Below are positions 25,853 to 34,081 of a stretch of DNA of 64,000 nt, in pieces (the first letter of the stretch is position 1; each line of letters starts with the position of its first letter). The notes below the pieces were generated by a model. It did no database searches and was not told where the DNA came from. It worked only from the letters and a program-made list of their open reading frames with translations. The stretch comes from Streptomyces violaceusniger Tu 4113. Its GTDB lineage: Bacteria; Actinomycetota; Actinomycetes; Streptomycetales; Streptomycetaceae. The stretch spans positions 8,990,001 to 9,054,000 of the forward strand of contig NC_015957.1 of the NCBI RefSeq assembly GCF_000147815.2, written 5' to 3'. A program made the position numbers and the translations under genes.

Positions 25853-28069
25853 TTACGGGGCAAGGCCACGAGGGGCGAGCCGGGCCACCTCGTCCATCAG
25901 CGCCCGCAGCCGGGGCGAGGCGACCAGCTCCTCCAGGGACATCGGGCGCCCCTCGGCGTCGGCGATCGGCAGCCGCCAGTTGGGGTACTGATCCCAGGTG
26001 CCCGGCAGATTCTGCGGTCTGCGGTCCCCCACGGCGTCCGGCAGCCATACGCCCACCATTCTCGCCGGGGTGCGCAGCAGAAAGCGGTGGACCGCCTTGA
26101 CCGCCCCCTCCTCGTCGCCCGGGCCCTCCGGCAGCAGCCCGAGCCGCCCCAGCAGCGCCAGCCACTCGGCGACCTCGACCGCGTCCGTCGCGCGCTCCTC
26201 GGCGAGGGGCCGGGTCAGCAGGCCCAGCCGGTGCCGGAGCTCGACATGGTCGCCGGTGAGCCGGGCGGCCGTGCTCGGCAGATCGTGGGTCGTCACGGTG
26301 GCCAGGCAGTCCGCGCGCCACTCCCCGGGGGACAGCGGCCGGGCCGCGCCCGCCCCGTTGTAATTCCGCTCGAACCACATCACCGACGTCCCCAGCACCC
26401 CGCGCCGCTCCAGCTCCTCCCGCACGCCGGGCTCGACCGTCCCCAGGTCCTCCCCTATGACGACCGTCCCGGCCCGGTGCGCCTCCAGGGCGAGCACGCC
26501 GAGCATCGCCTCCGCGTCGTAGCGGACGTAACAGCCCTCGGTCGGCTCACGCCCCTCGGGGACCCACCACAGCCGGAAGAGGCCCATCACATGGTCGATG
26601 CGGAGCGCGCCCGCGTGCCGTAAGAGGCCGCGCAGCAGATCGCGGTACGGGGCGTAGCCGGTGGCGGCGAGCGCGTCCGGGCGCCACGGCGGCAGGCCCC
26701 AGTCCTGACCCCGGGAGTTGAAGGCGTCCGGGGGCGCGCCGATCGACATGCCGGAGGCGAAGACGTCCTGGAGCGCCCAGGCGTCGGCGCCCGAGGGATG
26801 GACCCCGACCGCCAGATCGTGCACGAGGCCGATGCCCATGCCCGCGTCGCGCGCGGCGTGCTGGGCGGCGGCGAGCTGGGTGTCGGTGAGCCAGGCCAGC
26901 CAGCAGTGGAAGTCGGTGCGGTCCAGATGCTCGGCCCGCGCCCGGGCGGTGCCCGCCGAGCGCGGATCGGCCAGCCCACCGGGCCAGGTGCGCCATTCGG
27001 GGCCGTGGGTCTCGGCGAGCGCGCACCACAGGGCATGGTCCTCCAGGGCCTGACCGCGCTCGGCGAGGAAGTCGCAGTAGGCGGCGCGGCGGCCGGGGCT
27101 GAGGGGGACCGTCCGCACCAGCTCCAGCGCCTCGCGCTTGAGGGCCAAGACGGCGTCCCGGTCGATCAGGGCGCCCTCGCGCAGGACGGACGTACGGAGG
27201 GCGGCGGCGGCCTCCAGGAGCTGATCGGCCCGCTCGCGGGCGGGGCCGCGCAACTGGACGTATTCGGGCACGTCCTCGATCCGCAGATGGACCGGGTCGG
27301 GGAAGCGGCGCGAGGAGGGGCGGTAGGGCGAGGGGTCGGTGGGCGCGCCCGGGGTGCCGGGCACGGCGGCGTGCAGCGGGTTGATCTGGACGAAGCCGGC
27401 GCCGAGCGCCCGCCCCGACCAGGCGGCCAGATCGGCCAGGTCGCCGAGGTCGCCCATGCCCCAGGAGCGTGCGGAGAGCAGCGAGTAGAGCTGCACCAGA
27501 AAGCCGTGGCTGCGGACCGGGGATAACGGCATCCGGTCGGGGGCCACGATGAGGGGGGCGGTGGCGCGGCGGCCGTCGGGGGCCTCGGCGAGCAGGGTGT
27601 GGGCGCCGGGCGGCAGCGCGGCGAGCGCGGTAAGGAGGCCGCCGGCGGTGGTGCCCTCCGTAAGAACGCCACCCGCATGAGCGCCGCCCGTAAGAACGCC
27701 GCCGGTATGGGCGCTGTCTGTGCGGACCTCCGTAAGGGGGCCATCGGCCCTCCGGGTCCCCGCGGCCGCCCGCCCCCGCGTGTGCGGTGCGCCGTCTTCG
27801 GGGCGCACCCGCAGCGCCGTGCCCTCGGGCAGGCTCAGGCGTGGCGCCTTGCCGGGGCGCACCACCACGCAGGGGGGCAGCAGTTGGTCGCGCTGCCGGC
27901 GCTCATGCCGGTCCAGCGCTTCGCGTACCGATTCGGGGGTCGAGGCGTCCACGCCGAGCGCGGCCAGTACGGCGACGACTGTGTCCTCGGGCACCTGGAC
28001 GGTGCGGCCCGGGGCGGGCTCGTAGGAGGTGGCGACACCGTGCAGCTCGGCGAGCCGCGCTCTGCCCAT
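25853..28069 (-). CDS. malQ: 4-alpha-glucanotransferase (GH77 amylomaltase)
   Basis: A 738-residue disproportionating enzyme that transfers alpha-1,4-glucan segments in maltodextrin and glycogen metabolism. RIDHVMGLFRLWW contains nucleophile Asp492, IGEDLGTVEPG the acid/base Glu540, and TTHDLPS the third Asp. An extended actinobacterial N-terminal region precedes the barrel. Within it, around residues 110-145, is a Gly/Thr-rich repetitive stretch (GGVLTGGAHAGGVLTEG) that looks like a recent expansion in a loop. The ATG overlaps the stop of the upstream small ORF (TGATG), so its translation is probably coupled. The cytoplasmic location fits the absence of a signal peptide. Confidence 0.93.
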   Translation of the reverse strand: MGRARLAELHGVATSYEPAPGRTVQVPEDTVVAVLAALGVDASTPESVREALDRHERRQRDQLLPPCVVVRPGKAPRLSLPEGTALRVRPEDGAPHTRGRAAAGTRRADGPLTEVRTDSAHTGGVLTGGAHAGGVLTEGTTAGGLLTALAALPPGAHTLLAEAPDGRRATAPLIVAPDRMPLSPVRSHGFLVQLYSLLSARSWGMGDLGDLADLAAWSGRALGAGFVQINPLHAAVPGTPGAPTDPSPYRPSSRRFPDPVHLRIEDVPEYVQLRGPARERADQLLEAAAALRTSVLREGALIDRDAVLALKREALELVRTVPLSPGRRAAYCDFLAERGQALEDHALWCALAETHGPEWRTWPGGLADPRSAGTARARAEHLDRTDFHCWLAWLTDTQLAAAQHAARDAGMGIGLVHDLAVGVHPSGADAWALQDVFASGMSIGAPPDAFNSRGQDWGLPPWRPDALAATGYAPYRDLLRGLLRHAGALRIDHVMGLFRLWWVPEGREPTEGCYVRYDAEAMLGVLALEAHRAGTVVIGEDLGTVEPGVREELERRGVLGTSVMWFERNYNGAGAARPLSPGEWRADCLATVTTHDLPSTAARLTGDHVELRHRLGLLTRPLAEERATDAVEVAEWLALLGRLGLLPEGPGDEEGAVKAVHRFLLRTPARMVGVWLPDAVGDRRPQNLPGTWDQYPNWRLPIADAEGRPMSLEELVASPRLRALMDEVARLAPRGLAP

Positions 28070-28359
28070 CAGTACTCCATCGGCTCGCAGCCCGCGCCCA
28101 CGCCGGTGAGGGCGGCGGTCGGCTCACTTGTCAGGGGACGTTCGGCGGCGAGCGGGGGCTCGCTGGTCAGGGGAACGTTGTCGGCGAGCGGGGGCTCGCT
28201 GGTGAGGGGCGCCTCCGTGGCGCTTCCGGACCCGAAGCCGTCCAGGCCGCACAGTCCACAGTCGGGGTCGGAGACCCCGTCGAAGGGATCCGGTTCACTG
28301 GACGTCTCGGGTCCGGGTTTGGACAGGGCGGAAAGCAGAAGCTGAGCTGACGCGGCCAC
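28069..28359 (-). CDS. Small repeat-containing ORF coupled to malQ
   Basis: A 96-residue hypothetical protein that I do not recognise. Evidence that it is real: GTG at 28359 has a perfect GGAGG five bases upstream, and its stop overlaps the malQ ATG (TGATG). Residues 1-13 are mildly hydrophobic (AASAQLLLSALS). A short Cys segment DPDCGLCGLDG follows, then three repeats of PLTSEPPLA type (APLTSEPPLADNV, PLTSEPPLAAER, PLTSEPTAA). It may act as a leader whose translation sets malQ output, or as a short protein in its own right. The coding repeats match a ~48-bp DNA repeat at about 28110-28210. Confidence 0.6.
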   Translation of the reverse strand: MAASAQLLLSALSKPGPETSSEPDPFDGVSDPDCGLCGLDGFGSGSATEAPLTSEPPLADNVPLTSEPPLAAERPLTSEPTAALTGVGAGCEPMEY

Positions 28360-28383
28360 ACGGACCTCCGTGGGGTTGTCGGC

Positions 28384-28410
28384 AGTGGGTCATCTCGAGC
28401 TCTACCCACT
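28384..28410. promoter_or_regulatory. Inverted repeat upstream of the malQ operon
   Basis: AGTGGGT (28384-28390) and ACCCACT (28404-28410) form perfect 7-bp arms around 13 bases that include CTCGAGCTC. It lies 25 bases before the small-ORF GTG, in the 348-bp divergent region shared with the GH84 gene. It could be an operator for either promoter; no regulator is identified. The rest of 28360-28707 shows no gene. Confidence 0.4.
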
Positions 28411-28707
28411 CCGGACGGACGCAGACGTAAACACACCCCGTACGTGCTGTAGGTCACATGCCCTCTGGGCGGCGATTTCACGGCTGTAAGGGATCGGGAG
28501 CACAGAGTTTACGAACAGGACCACCCTTCATCCGTCAGACTTGCGCCGGGCGCGCCGCGCCCGGCCCCGGTCCGCCCGATGCCCCACGCACACGGCAATG
28601 CCGACAGTTCGGTCGTCCGCGTTGACACCCTCACCGGCCTGGTGGTGGGCTCACGCCTATCGGCGCCATATCTACGGGGACCGGCTATCTGGATCGAGGA
28701 GAGGCCC

Positions 28708-31700
28708 GTGCAGTTCGGGGGGAAGAGGCCCAGGGCCGCGGGGGCGACGGCCATGGCTGCCGCGGTCATCGGCGGGCTGCTCGGCGGCGCCCCTGCGGCC
28801 ACCGCGGCACCGGCGGACCACGGCTCCCCGGGCGCCTCCACACCGGAGCGCGACAGCAGCGACGGCATACCGCCCGTATGGCCGCGCCCTCAGTCGCTGC
28901 GGGCACACGGGGCGGAGCTGGCCCTGGGGGACGAGGCCACGCTCATAGCCGACGGCGACGCCGATCCGTACGCCCTGGACGCACTGCGCGGCCTGCTGCA
29001 CGACGCGGGGGTGCGCACCGTCAACGAGGCCACGCCCGGTGGCAAGGCCCCGACGCGCGGACTGGTGGTGCAGATGGGCGGCCGGGGCGCGAACAGCGCG
29101 CTGCGCGCCCTGCGCGCGCCCGAGCGCGGCGACCTCCCGTCCGGCGGCTATCTCCTGGCCACGGGCCCGGTGGAGGGGCGGCCCACGGTCGCGCTGTCCG
29201 GCGTCGGCCCCGACGGTCTCTTCCACGCCGTCCAGACCCTGCGCCAGCTACTGGTGAAGCGGGAGGGCCGGAGCTCCGCCGTCGCCGGGGTGACCGTCCG
29301 CGACTGGCCCGGAACGGCCGTAAGGGGCACGACCGAGGGCTTCTACGGCTCCCCGTGGTCGCACCGCGACCGGCTGGCCCAGCTCGACTTCATGGGCCGC
29401 ACCAAGCAGAACCGCTATCTCTACGCGCCCGGCGACGACCCTTACCGGCAGGCCCGCTGGCGCGACCCCTACCCCGCCGAGCGGCGCGAGGAGTTCCGCG
29501 AGCTGGCCACGCGCGCCCGGGCCAACCACGTCACCCTCGGCTGGGCGGTCTCCCCCGGCCAGGAGATGTGCTTCTCGTCCTCGAAGGACCTCAAGGCGCT
29601 GCTCCGTAAGGTCGACGCCATGTGGGCGCTCGGGGTGCGCTCCTTCCAGCTGCAGTTCCAGGATGTCAGCTACAGCGAGTGGCACTGCGACGCCGACGCC
29701 GACACCTTCGGCTCCGGCCCGGAAGCCGCCGCCACCGCACAGGCCAAGGTGGCAGGCGCCCTCGCCCGCCATCTGGCCGGCCGCTACCCCGGCTCGGCCC
29801 CGCTGTCCCTGATGCCGACCGAGTACTTCCAGGACGGCGACACCGAGTTCCGGCGCACGCTGGCCGGTGCGCTCGACGACGGCGTGGACGTCGCCTGGAC
29901 CGGAGTGGGAGTGGTGCCCAGGACCATCACCGGCGGTGAGCTGGCCGGTGCCCGGTCGGCGTTCGGCCACCGCCTGGTCACCATGGACAACTATCCGGTC
30001 AACGACTGGGCGCAGGACCGGATCTTCCTCGGCCCGTACACCGGCCGCGACCCGGCGGTGGCCACCCAGTCCGCGGCGCTGCTGGCCAACGCCATGGAAC
30101 AGCCGACCGCCTCCCGGATCCCGCTGTTCACCGCCGCCGACTTCGCCTGGAACCCGCGCGGCTACCGCCCCCAGGAGTCCTGGCAGGCGGCCATCGACGA
30201 CCTCGCGGGCCCCGACGCCAAGACCCGCGCCGCCCTGCGCGCCCTCGCCGGGAACGACGCCTCCTCGATGCTCGGCGGCGACGAGTCCGCGTATCTGCGC
30301 CCGCTCTTCGACGCGTTCTGGACGGCCCTGGCCGGTACGGACGTGGGGCGGCTGGAGCGGTCCGGGGACCGGCTGCGCGACGCCTTCCGGACCATGCGTG
30401 ACGCCCCCGAGCGGCTGTCCCGCACGCTGGGCGACGATGTGCGGCCCTGGCTCGACCAGCTCGGCCGGTACGGCGACGCGGGCGTGCGGGCCGTGGACAT
30501 GCTCACCGCCCAGGCGCGTGGCGACGGAGCGGCGGCCTGGAAGGCCCGGCTCGCGGTGGAGGCGCTGCGCGAGAAGATCGGGCACAGCCGGGTCACGGTC
30601 GGAAAGGGCGTCCTCGACCCCTTCCTCGCCAAGGCCCTGACTCGGGCGGACGCCTGGTCCGGCGTGGACCGGACCCCGAAGCAGGGGCTGCGGACCGGCA
30701 AGGACGACCACGCGGCGGCCGACGGTAAGGCGGCCACGGAGGTGGCCTCGCCCGGCCGCCCGGTCACGGTGCGCTTCGGCCGCAGCCGTCCGCTCTCCGC
30801 CGTCTCCGCGCTCACCACCCGGGTCCAGGACACCTCACCGGGCACCGTGGAGGCGCATGTCCCCGGTAAGGGCTGGCGCAGCCTCGGCGCGCTCTCGGGC
30901 AGCGGCTTCACCCAGGTCAGGGCGGCGGACGGGGAGAAGGACCTGCTGGCGGACGCGATCCGGCTCAGTTGGCCGACCGGCACCACCCCGCCCGCCGTGC
31001 ATGAGATCACCCCCTGGTTCGGAGACACCCCGGACGCCGAGCTCACGCTGTCCCACAAGACGGCGGACGCGGAGATAGGCGGCGGCGCGGCCGTCGTCGA
31101 GGCCCAGTTGGTCTCCCACCGCCCCGGCGATGTGAACGGCGACCTTACGGTGAAGGCGCCGCACGGCATCACCGTCCGCGCCCCCGGCGGGGTGACGGCC
31201 CCGCGCGGCGGCGCGGTGACCGCCCGTTTGGAGATATCGGTGGCCCAGGGCACCAAGGCGGGCAGCTACTCCCTCCCCGTCCGCTTCGGGTCGGAGGAGC
31301 GCATGCTGACCGTAAGGGCGTTCCCGCGCGCCGATGGCCCGGACCTGGCCCGTGCGGAGGGCACGAAGGCGACCTCGTCCGGCGACGAGACCGCCGACCT
31401 CCCGGCGTCCGCCGCGATCGACGGCAAGGCGGACACCCGCTGGTCCTCCCGGCCCGAGGACGGCGCCTGGCTCCAGCTTGAGCTGGCCCACCCGGCCCGG
31501 ATCGGCCGCCTTGAGCTGAACTGGCAGGACGCCTACGCCTCCCGCTACCGCGTCCAGGTCTCCGCGGACGGCCGCACCTGGCGCGACGGGGCGACGGTCG
31601 CCCATGGGAAGGGCGGGCGGGAGTCGATCGGCATGGACGCCCCGGGCACGCGTTTCATCCGCGTCCAGGGCGTCGAGCGCGCCACCCGCTTCGGCTACTC

Positions 31701-31740
31701 CCTCTGGTCGGTCGCCGCCTACGCGGTCCAGAAGGATTAG
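28708..31740 (+). CDS. Secreted GH84-like beta-N-acetylglucosaminidase with C-terminal discoidin-like domain
   Basis: A 1010-residue exported protein. GTG at 28708 follows GAGGAG by six bases and opens a signal peptide (AMAAAVIGGLLGGAPAATAA). Residues about 55-200 are the alpha/beta N-terminal domain of GH84/GH20-type enzymes. The catalytic barrel starts GTTEGFYGSPWSHRDRL, with NRYLYAPGDDPYRQARWRDPYP typical of NagJ-type hyaluronidase/O-GlcNAcase relatives. The expected catalytic Asp-Asp pair is read here as Gln318-Asp319 in QLQFQDVSYSEW. A Gly/Ala-rich helical region, a beta domain and a F5/8-type C module (about 865-1010, SAAIDGKADTRWSSRPEDG...) follow. It probably acts on GlcNAc-containing glycans outside the cell; specificity is uncertain. 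Confidence 0.85.
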   Translation: MQFGGKRPRAAGATAMAAAVIGGLLGGAPAATAAPADHGSPGASTPERDSSDGIPPVWPRPQSLRAHGAELALGDEATLIADGDADPYALDALRGLLHDAGVRTVNEATPGGKAPTRGLVVQMGGRGANSALRALRAPERGDLPSGGYLLATGPVEGRPTVALSGVGPDGLFHAVQTLRQLLVKREGRSSAVAGVTVRDWPGTAVRGTTEGFYGSPWSHRDRLAQLDFMGRTKQNRYLYAPGDDPYRQARWRDPYPAERREEFRELATRARANHVTLGWAVSPGQEMCFSSSKDLKALLRKVDAMWALGVRSFQLQFQDVSYSEWHCDADADTFGSGPEAAATAQAKVAGALARHLAGRYPGSAPLSLMPTEYFQDGDTEFRRTLAGALDDGVDVAWTGVGVVPRTITGGELAGARSAFGHRLVTMDNYPVNDWAQDRIFLGPYTGRDPAVATQSAALLANAMEQPTASRIPLFTAADFAWNPRGYRPQESWQAAIDDLAGPDAKTRAALRALAGNDASSMLGGDESAYLRPLFDAFWTALAGTDVGRLERSGDRLRDAFRTMRDAPERLSRTLGDDVRPWLDQLGRYGDAGVRAVDMLTAQARGDGAAAWKARLAVEALREKIGHSRVTVGKGVLDPFLAKALTRADAWSGVDRTPKQGLRTGKDDHAAADGKAATEVASPGRPVTVRFGRSRPLSAVSALTTRVQDTSPGTVEAHVPGKGWRSLGALSGSGFTQVRAADGEKDLLADAIRLSWPTGTTPPAVHEITPWFGDTPDAELTLSHKTADAEIGGGAAVVEAQLVSHRPGDVNGDLTVKAPHGITVRAPGGVTAPRGGAVTARLEISVAQGTKAGSYSLPVRFGSEERMLTVRAFPRADGPDLARAEGTKATSSGDETADLPASAAIDGKADTRWSSRPEDGAWLQLELAHPARIGRLELNWQDAYASRYRVQVSADGRTWRDGATVAHGKGGRESIGMDAPGTRFIRVQGVERATRFGYSLWSVAAYAVQKD

Positions 31741-31850
31741 AGCCCTCTCCGTTTCGGCTCCCCGGCGCCCCGCCCGGGCACCGGGAGCTTCGGGCCCCTG
31801 TCCTACCGGCCAGGGGCGAACCGAGCCTCAAAAAAATGGTGACCCGGGTC

Positions 31851-32387
31851 TCAGGCAGATTTGCCGTCGATCCGGGCCATCGCGTCTTCCGCGCCGTATG
31901 CCTGCAGGTATGGCAGCCAGCGGGGGTCCCTGTGCCCCGTGCCGATGATCCGCCACGCGAGCCCCGCAGGCGGTGCGGGTTGATGGCGCAGCCGCCAGCC
32001 GATCTCGGCGACATGGCGGTCTGCTTTGACATGGTTGCAGCGACGGCACGCGGCGACCACGTTTTCCCAGGTGTGCTGCCCGCCACGGCTGCGCGGGATG
32101 ACGTGATCGACGCTGGTTGCGACGCCACCGCAATACGCGCATCGGCCGCCGTCGCGGGCGAACAGCGCGCGGCGGGTGAGCGGGACGGGGCCGCGAAAGG
32201 GCACCCTCACAAAGCGCTTCAGCCGGACGACGCTGGGTGCGGGGATCGCGCGGGTAGCGCTGTGCATCAGGGCGCCTGAGTCCTCGAGGCTGATGGCCTT
32301 GTCATTGAGGACGAGTACGAGCGCGCGGCGGAGCGGTACGACGCCGAGGGGCTCGTACGACGCGTTGAGGACCAGGACATGCGGCAC
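31851..32387 (-). CDS. HNH endonuclease-domain protein
   Basis: A 178-residue protein starting MPHVLVLNASYEPLGVVPLRRALVLVL, the usual N-terminal module of this actinobacterial/cyanobacterial HNH family. The nuclease core is FARDGGRCAYCGGVATSVDHVIPRSRGGQHTWENVVAACRRCN. It has two CxxC-like zinc knuckles (CAYC, CRRC) and the catalytic His in VDHVIPRS. It is widespread and often found as a stand-alone gene; its cellular substrate is not established. There is no adjacent methylase or toxin partner. Convergent with the GH84 gene, whose end carries only a weak, bulged hairpin (31757-31788). Confidence 0.88.
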   Translation of the reverse strand: MPHVLVLNASYEPLGVVPLRRALVLVLNDKAISLEDSGALMHSATRAIPAPSVVRLKRFVRVPFRGPVPLTRRALFARDGGRCAYCGGVATSVDHVIPRSRGGQHTWENVVAACRRCNHVKADRHVAEIGWRLRHQPAPPAGLAWRIIGTGHRDPRWLPYLQAYGAEDAMARIDGKSA

Positions 32388-32840
32388 GGGGGCCTCCTTG
32401 TACGCCGGCGGCGCGTGGCTCGCGCCGGGACGATCTCCCCCAGTTTCCCCTGAACCCTGGCCGGAACGCCACTATCACCGGGTTAACGGTTGAGAGGCAT
32501 TTCCGCGTACCGCGCGTATACCGCCCGCGCGCGGTAGGGGCGGCGGCCCCTTGACCACCGTTCCGACGGCCTTCCGGCGCCCTCGCGCGCGGGGTGGGCG
32601 GGCGAGGGGGTACCACTGCGGAGTGGCAAGAATCACGGGGCCGTCCAAGCGGTGCCGCCGCCCGCCCCCCGACCGGGGCAGAAGGTGGAATTGCGGCCTC
32701 CGGCCCGCTCATACGCGCCCCCTGAGCACGCTCGCGCGCTCTCGAACACAGGAACGGTGCGTCTCGCGCCCGGCTACTGTGTCAGACGGTTGCGCGCGCA
32801 GTGTTCCGTGCGGGCATGTCGCATACGAAGGGTTTCTGCT
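32388..32840. other. 453-bp gene-free region between HNH and MscS genes
   Basis: It holds the divergent promoters of the HNH gene and the mechanosensitive channel. A slightly A+T-richer patch at 32470-32530 contains CACCGGGTTAACGG and CGCGTATACCG. The sequence around 32600-32800 is very GC-rich. The longer open frame covering it lacks a start signal and family similarity. No recognised operator or RNA gene was seen. Confidence 0.5.
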
Positions 32841-33944
32841 GTGTTCTGGTCCGCTGCTGCCCTGGCCGCAGACTCGACGCCTCGTCCCACGACTCTCGAC
32901 GATGCGCATAGGAGCGCCACGAACGCCGCGGGCTGGGTGGAGGAGAACTGGTCCACCTGGCTCGGCATCGGCCTGCGCATAGCCCTGATCCTGATCATCG
33001 CCTTCGTGCTCCGGTCCGTCATCCGGCGGGCGATCACCAAGCTGATAGAGCGCATGAACCGCACGGCCCAGGCCGTCGACGGCACCGCGCTCGGCGGGCT
33101 GCTGGTCAATGTGGAGCGACGGCGACAGCGTTCCGCGGCGATCGGCTCGGTGCTGCGCTCCGTCGCCTCGTTCATGATCATGGGCACCGCGGCGCTGATG
33201 ATCCTCTCCGCGCTGCAGATCAATCTGGCGCCGCTGCTGGCCAGTGCCGGGGTCGCGGGTGTGGCGATCGGTTTCGGCGCCCGCAATCTGGTCACCGACT
33301 TCCTCTCCGGTGTCTTCATGATCCTCGAGGATCAGTACGGGGTCGGCGACACGGTCGACGCCGGGGTGGCCTCGGGCGAGGTGATCGAGGTCGGACTGCG
33401 CGTCACCAAGCTGCGCGGGGACAACGGCGAGATCTGGTACGTGCGCAACGGCGAGGTCAAGCGGATCGGCAACCTCAGCCAGGGCTGGGCGACGGCCGCG
33501 CTCGACGTCCAGGTCCGGGCCGAGGAGGATCTGGACCACGTCCGCTCCGTGATCACGCAGGTCGGTGTGGACATGGCCAAGGACGAGCCGTGGAACGAGC
33601 GGCTGTGGGAGCCGATCGAGGTCCTGGGGCTCGACGCGGTCTATCTGGACTCGATGATCGTCCGGGTGTCGGCGCGGACCATGCCCGGCAAGTCGCTCGG
33701 TGTCGAGCGGGAGCTGCGCTGGCGGATCAAGAAGGCGCTGAACGAGGCGGGTATTCAGCTCGTCGGCCGGCCCCTGGACCCGGAGCTGCAGACCGAGGGC
33801 GTCGATCCGTCGGCCATCACGGCGGCGCCGTCGGAGCTGTCCAACCCGGAGTCGCCGCAGTCCACGGCGGCCAGCCCGCTCTCCTCCCCCGCCGCTCCGT
33901 CCGCCACCCCCTCCGCGACGGTGCCGCCGCCCGCACAGAAGTGA
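32841..33944 (+). CDS. MscS-family small-conductance mechanosensitive channel
   Basis: A 367-residue membrane channel that releases solutes on hypo-osmotic shock. The start is GTG 32841 (VFWSAAALAADSTPRP), with GAAGGG eight bases upstream; a longer frame to 32652 is Pro/Arg-rich and unlikely. Three membrane segments are seen: WLGIGLRIALILIIAFVLRS, SVASFMIMGTAALMILSAL and the pore helix LLASAGVAGVAIGFGARNLV. The MscS beta domain follows (QYGVGDTVDAGVASGEVIEVG...LRGDNGEIWYVRNGEVKRIGN). The C-terminal ~60 residues are Ser/Pro/Ala-rich and disordered. Monocistronic, ending in duplicated GC-rich repeats and a hairpin. Confidence 0.92.
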   Translation: MFWSAAALAADSTPRPTTLDDAHRSATNAAGWVEENWSTWLGIGLRIALILIIAFVLRSVIRRAITKLIERMNRTAQAVDGTALGGLLVNVERRRQRSAAIGSVLRSVASFMIMGTAALMILSALQINLAPLLASAGVAGVAIGFGARNLVTDFLSGVFMILEDQYGVGDTVDAGVASGEVIEVGLRVTKLRGDNGEIWYVRNGEVKRIGNLSQGWATAALDVQVRAEEDLDHVRSVITQVGVDMAKDEPWNERLWEPIEVLGLDAVYLDSMIVRVSARTMPGKSLGVERELRWRIKKALNEAGIQLVGRPLDPELQTEGVDPSAITAAPSELSNPESPQSTAASPLSSPAAPSATPSATVPPPAQK

Positions 33945-33990
33945 ACGCGCCGCCCGCGCGGAAGTAGACGCGGCAGTAGGCGCGGCGGAC

Positions 33991-34051
33991 ATGGCAGGGC
34001 TCCCGCCCCGGGGCATGGCAGGGCTCCCGCCCCGGGAAGGGACGGGAGCCC
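33991..34051. terminator. Duplicated motif and terminator between MscS and S53 genes
   Basis: A 22-bp sequence starting ATGGCAGGGCTCCCGCCCC occurs at 33991-34012 and 34015-34036. The second copy supplies the left arm GGGCTCCCG (34021-34029) of a hairpin whose right arm is CGGGAGCCC (34043-34051). It lies between convergent genes. Confidence 0.65.
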
Positions 34052-34081
34052 GATGAGAACCGTAAGGAGCTCAGGCCCGGC

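Noticed and set aside
28622..28627. TTGACA as a promoter -35 box for the GH84 gene
   Set aside because: No plausible -10 hexamer occurs 16-19 bases downstream.
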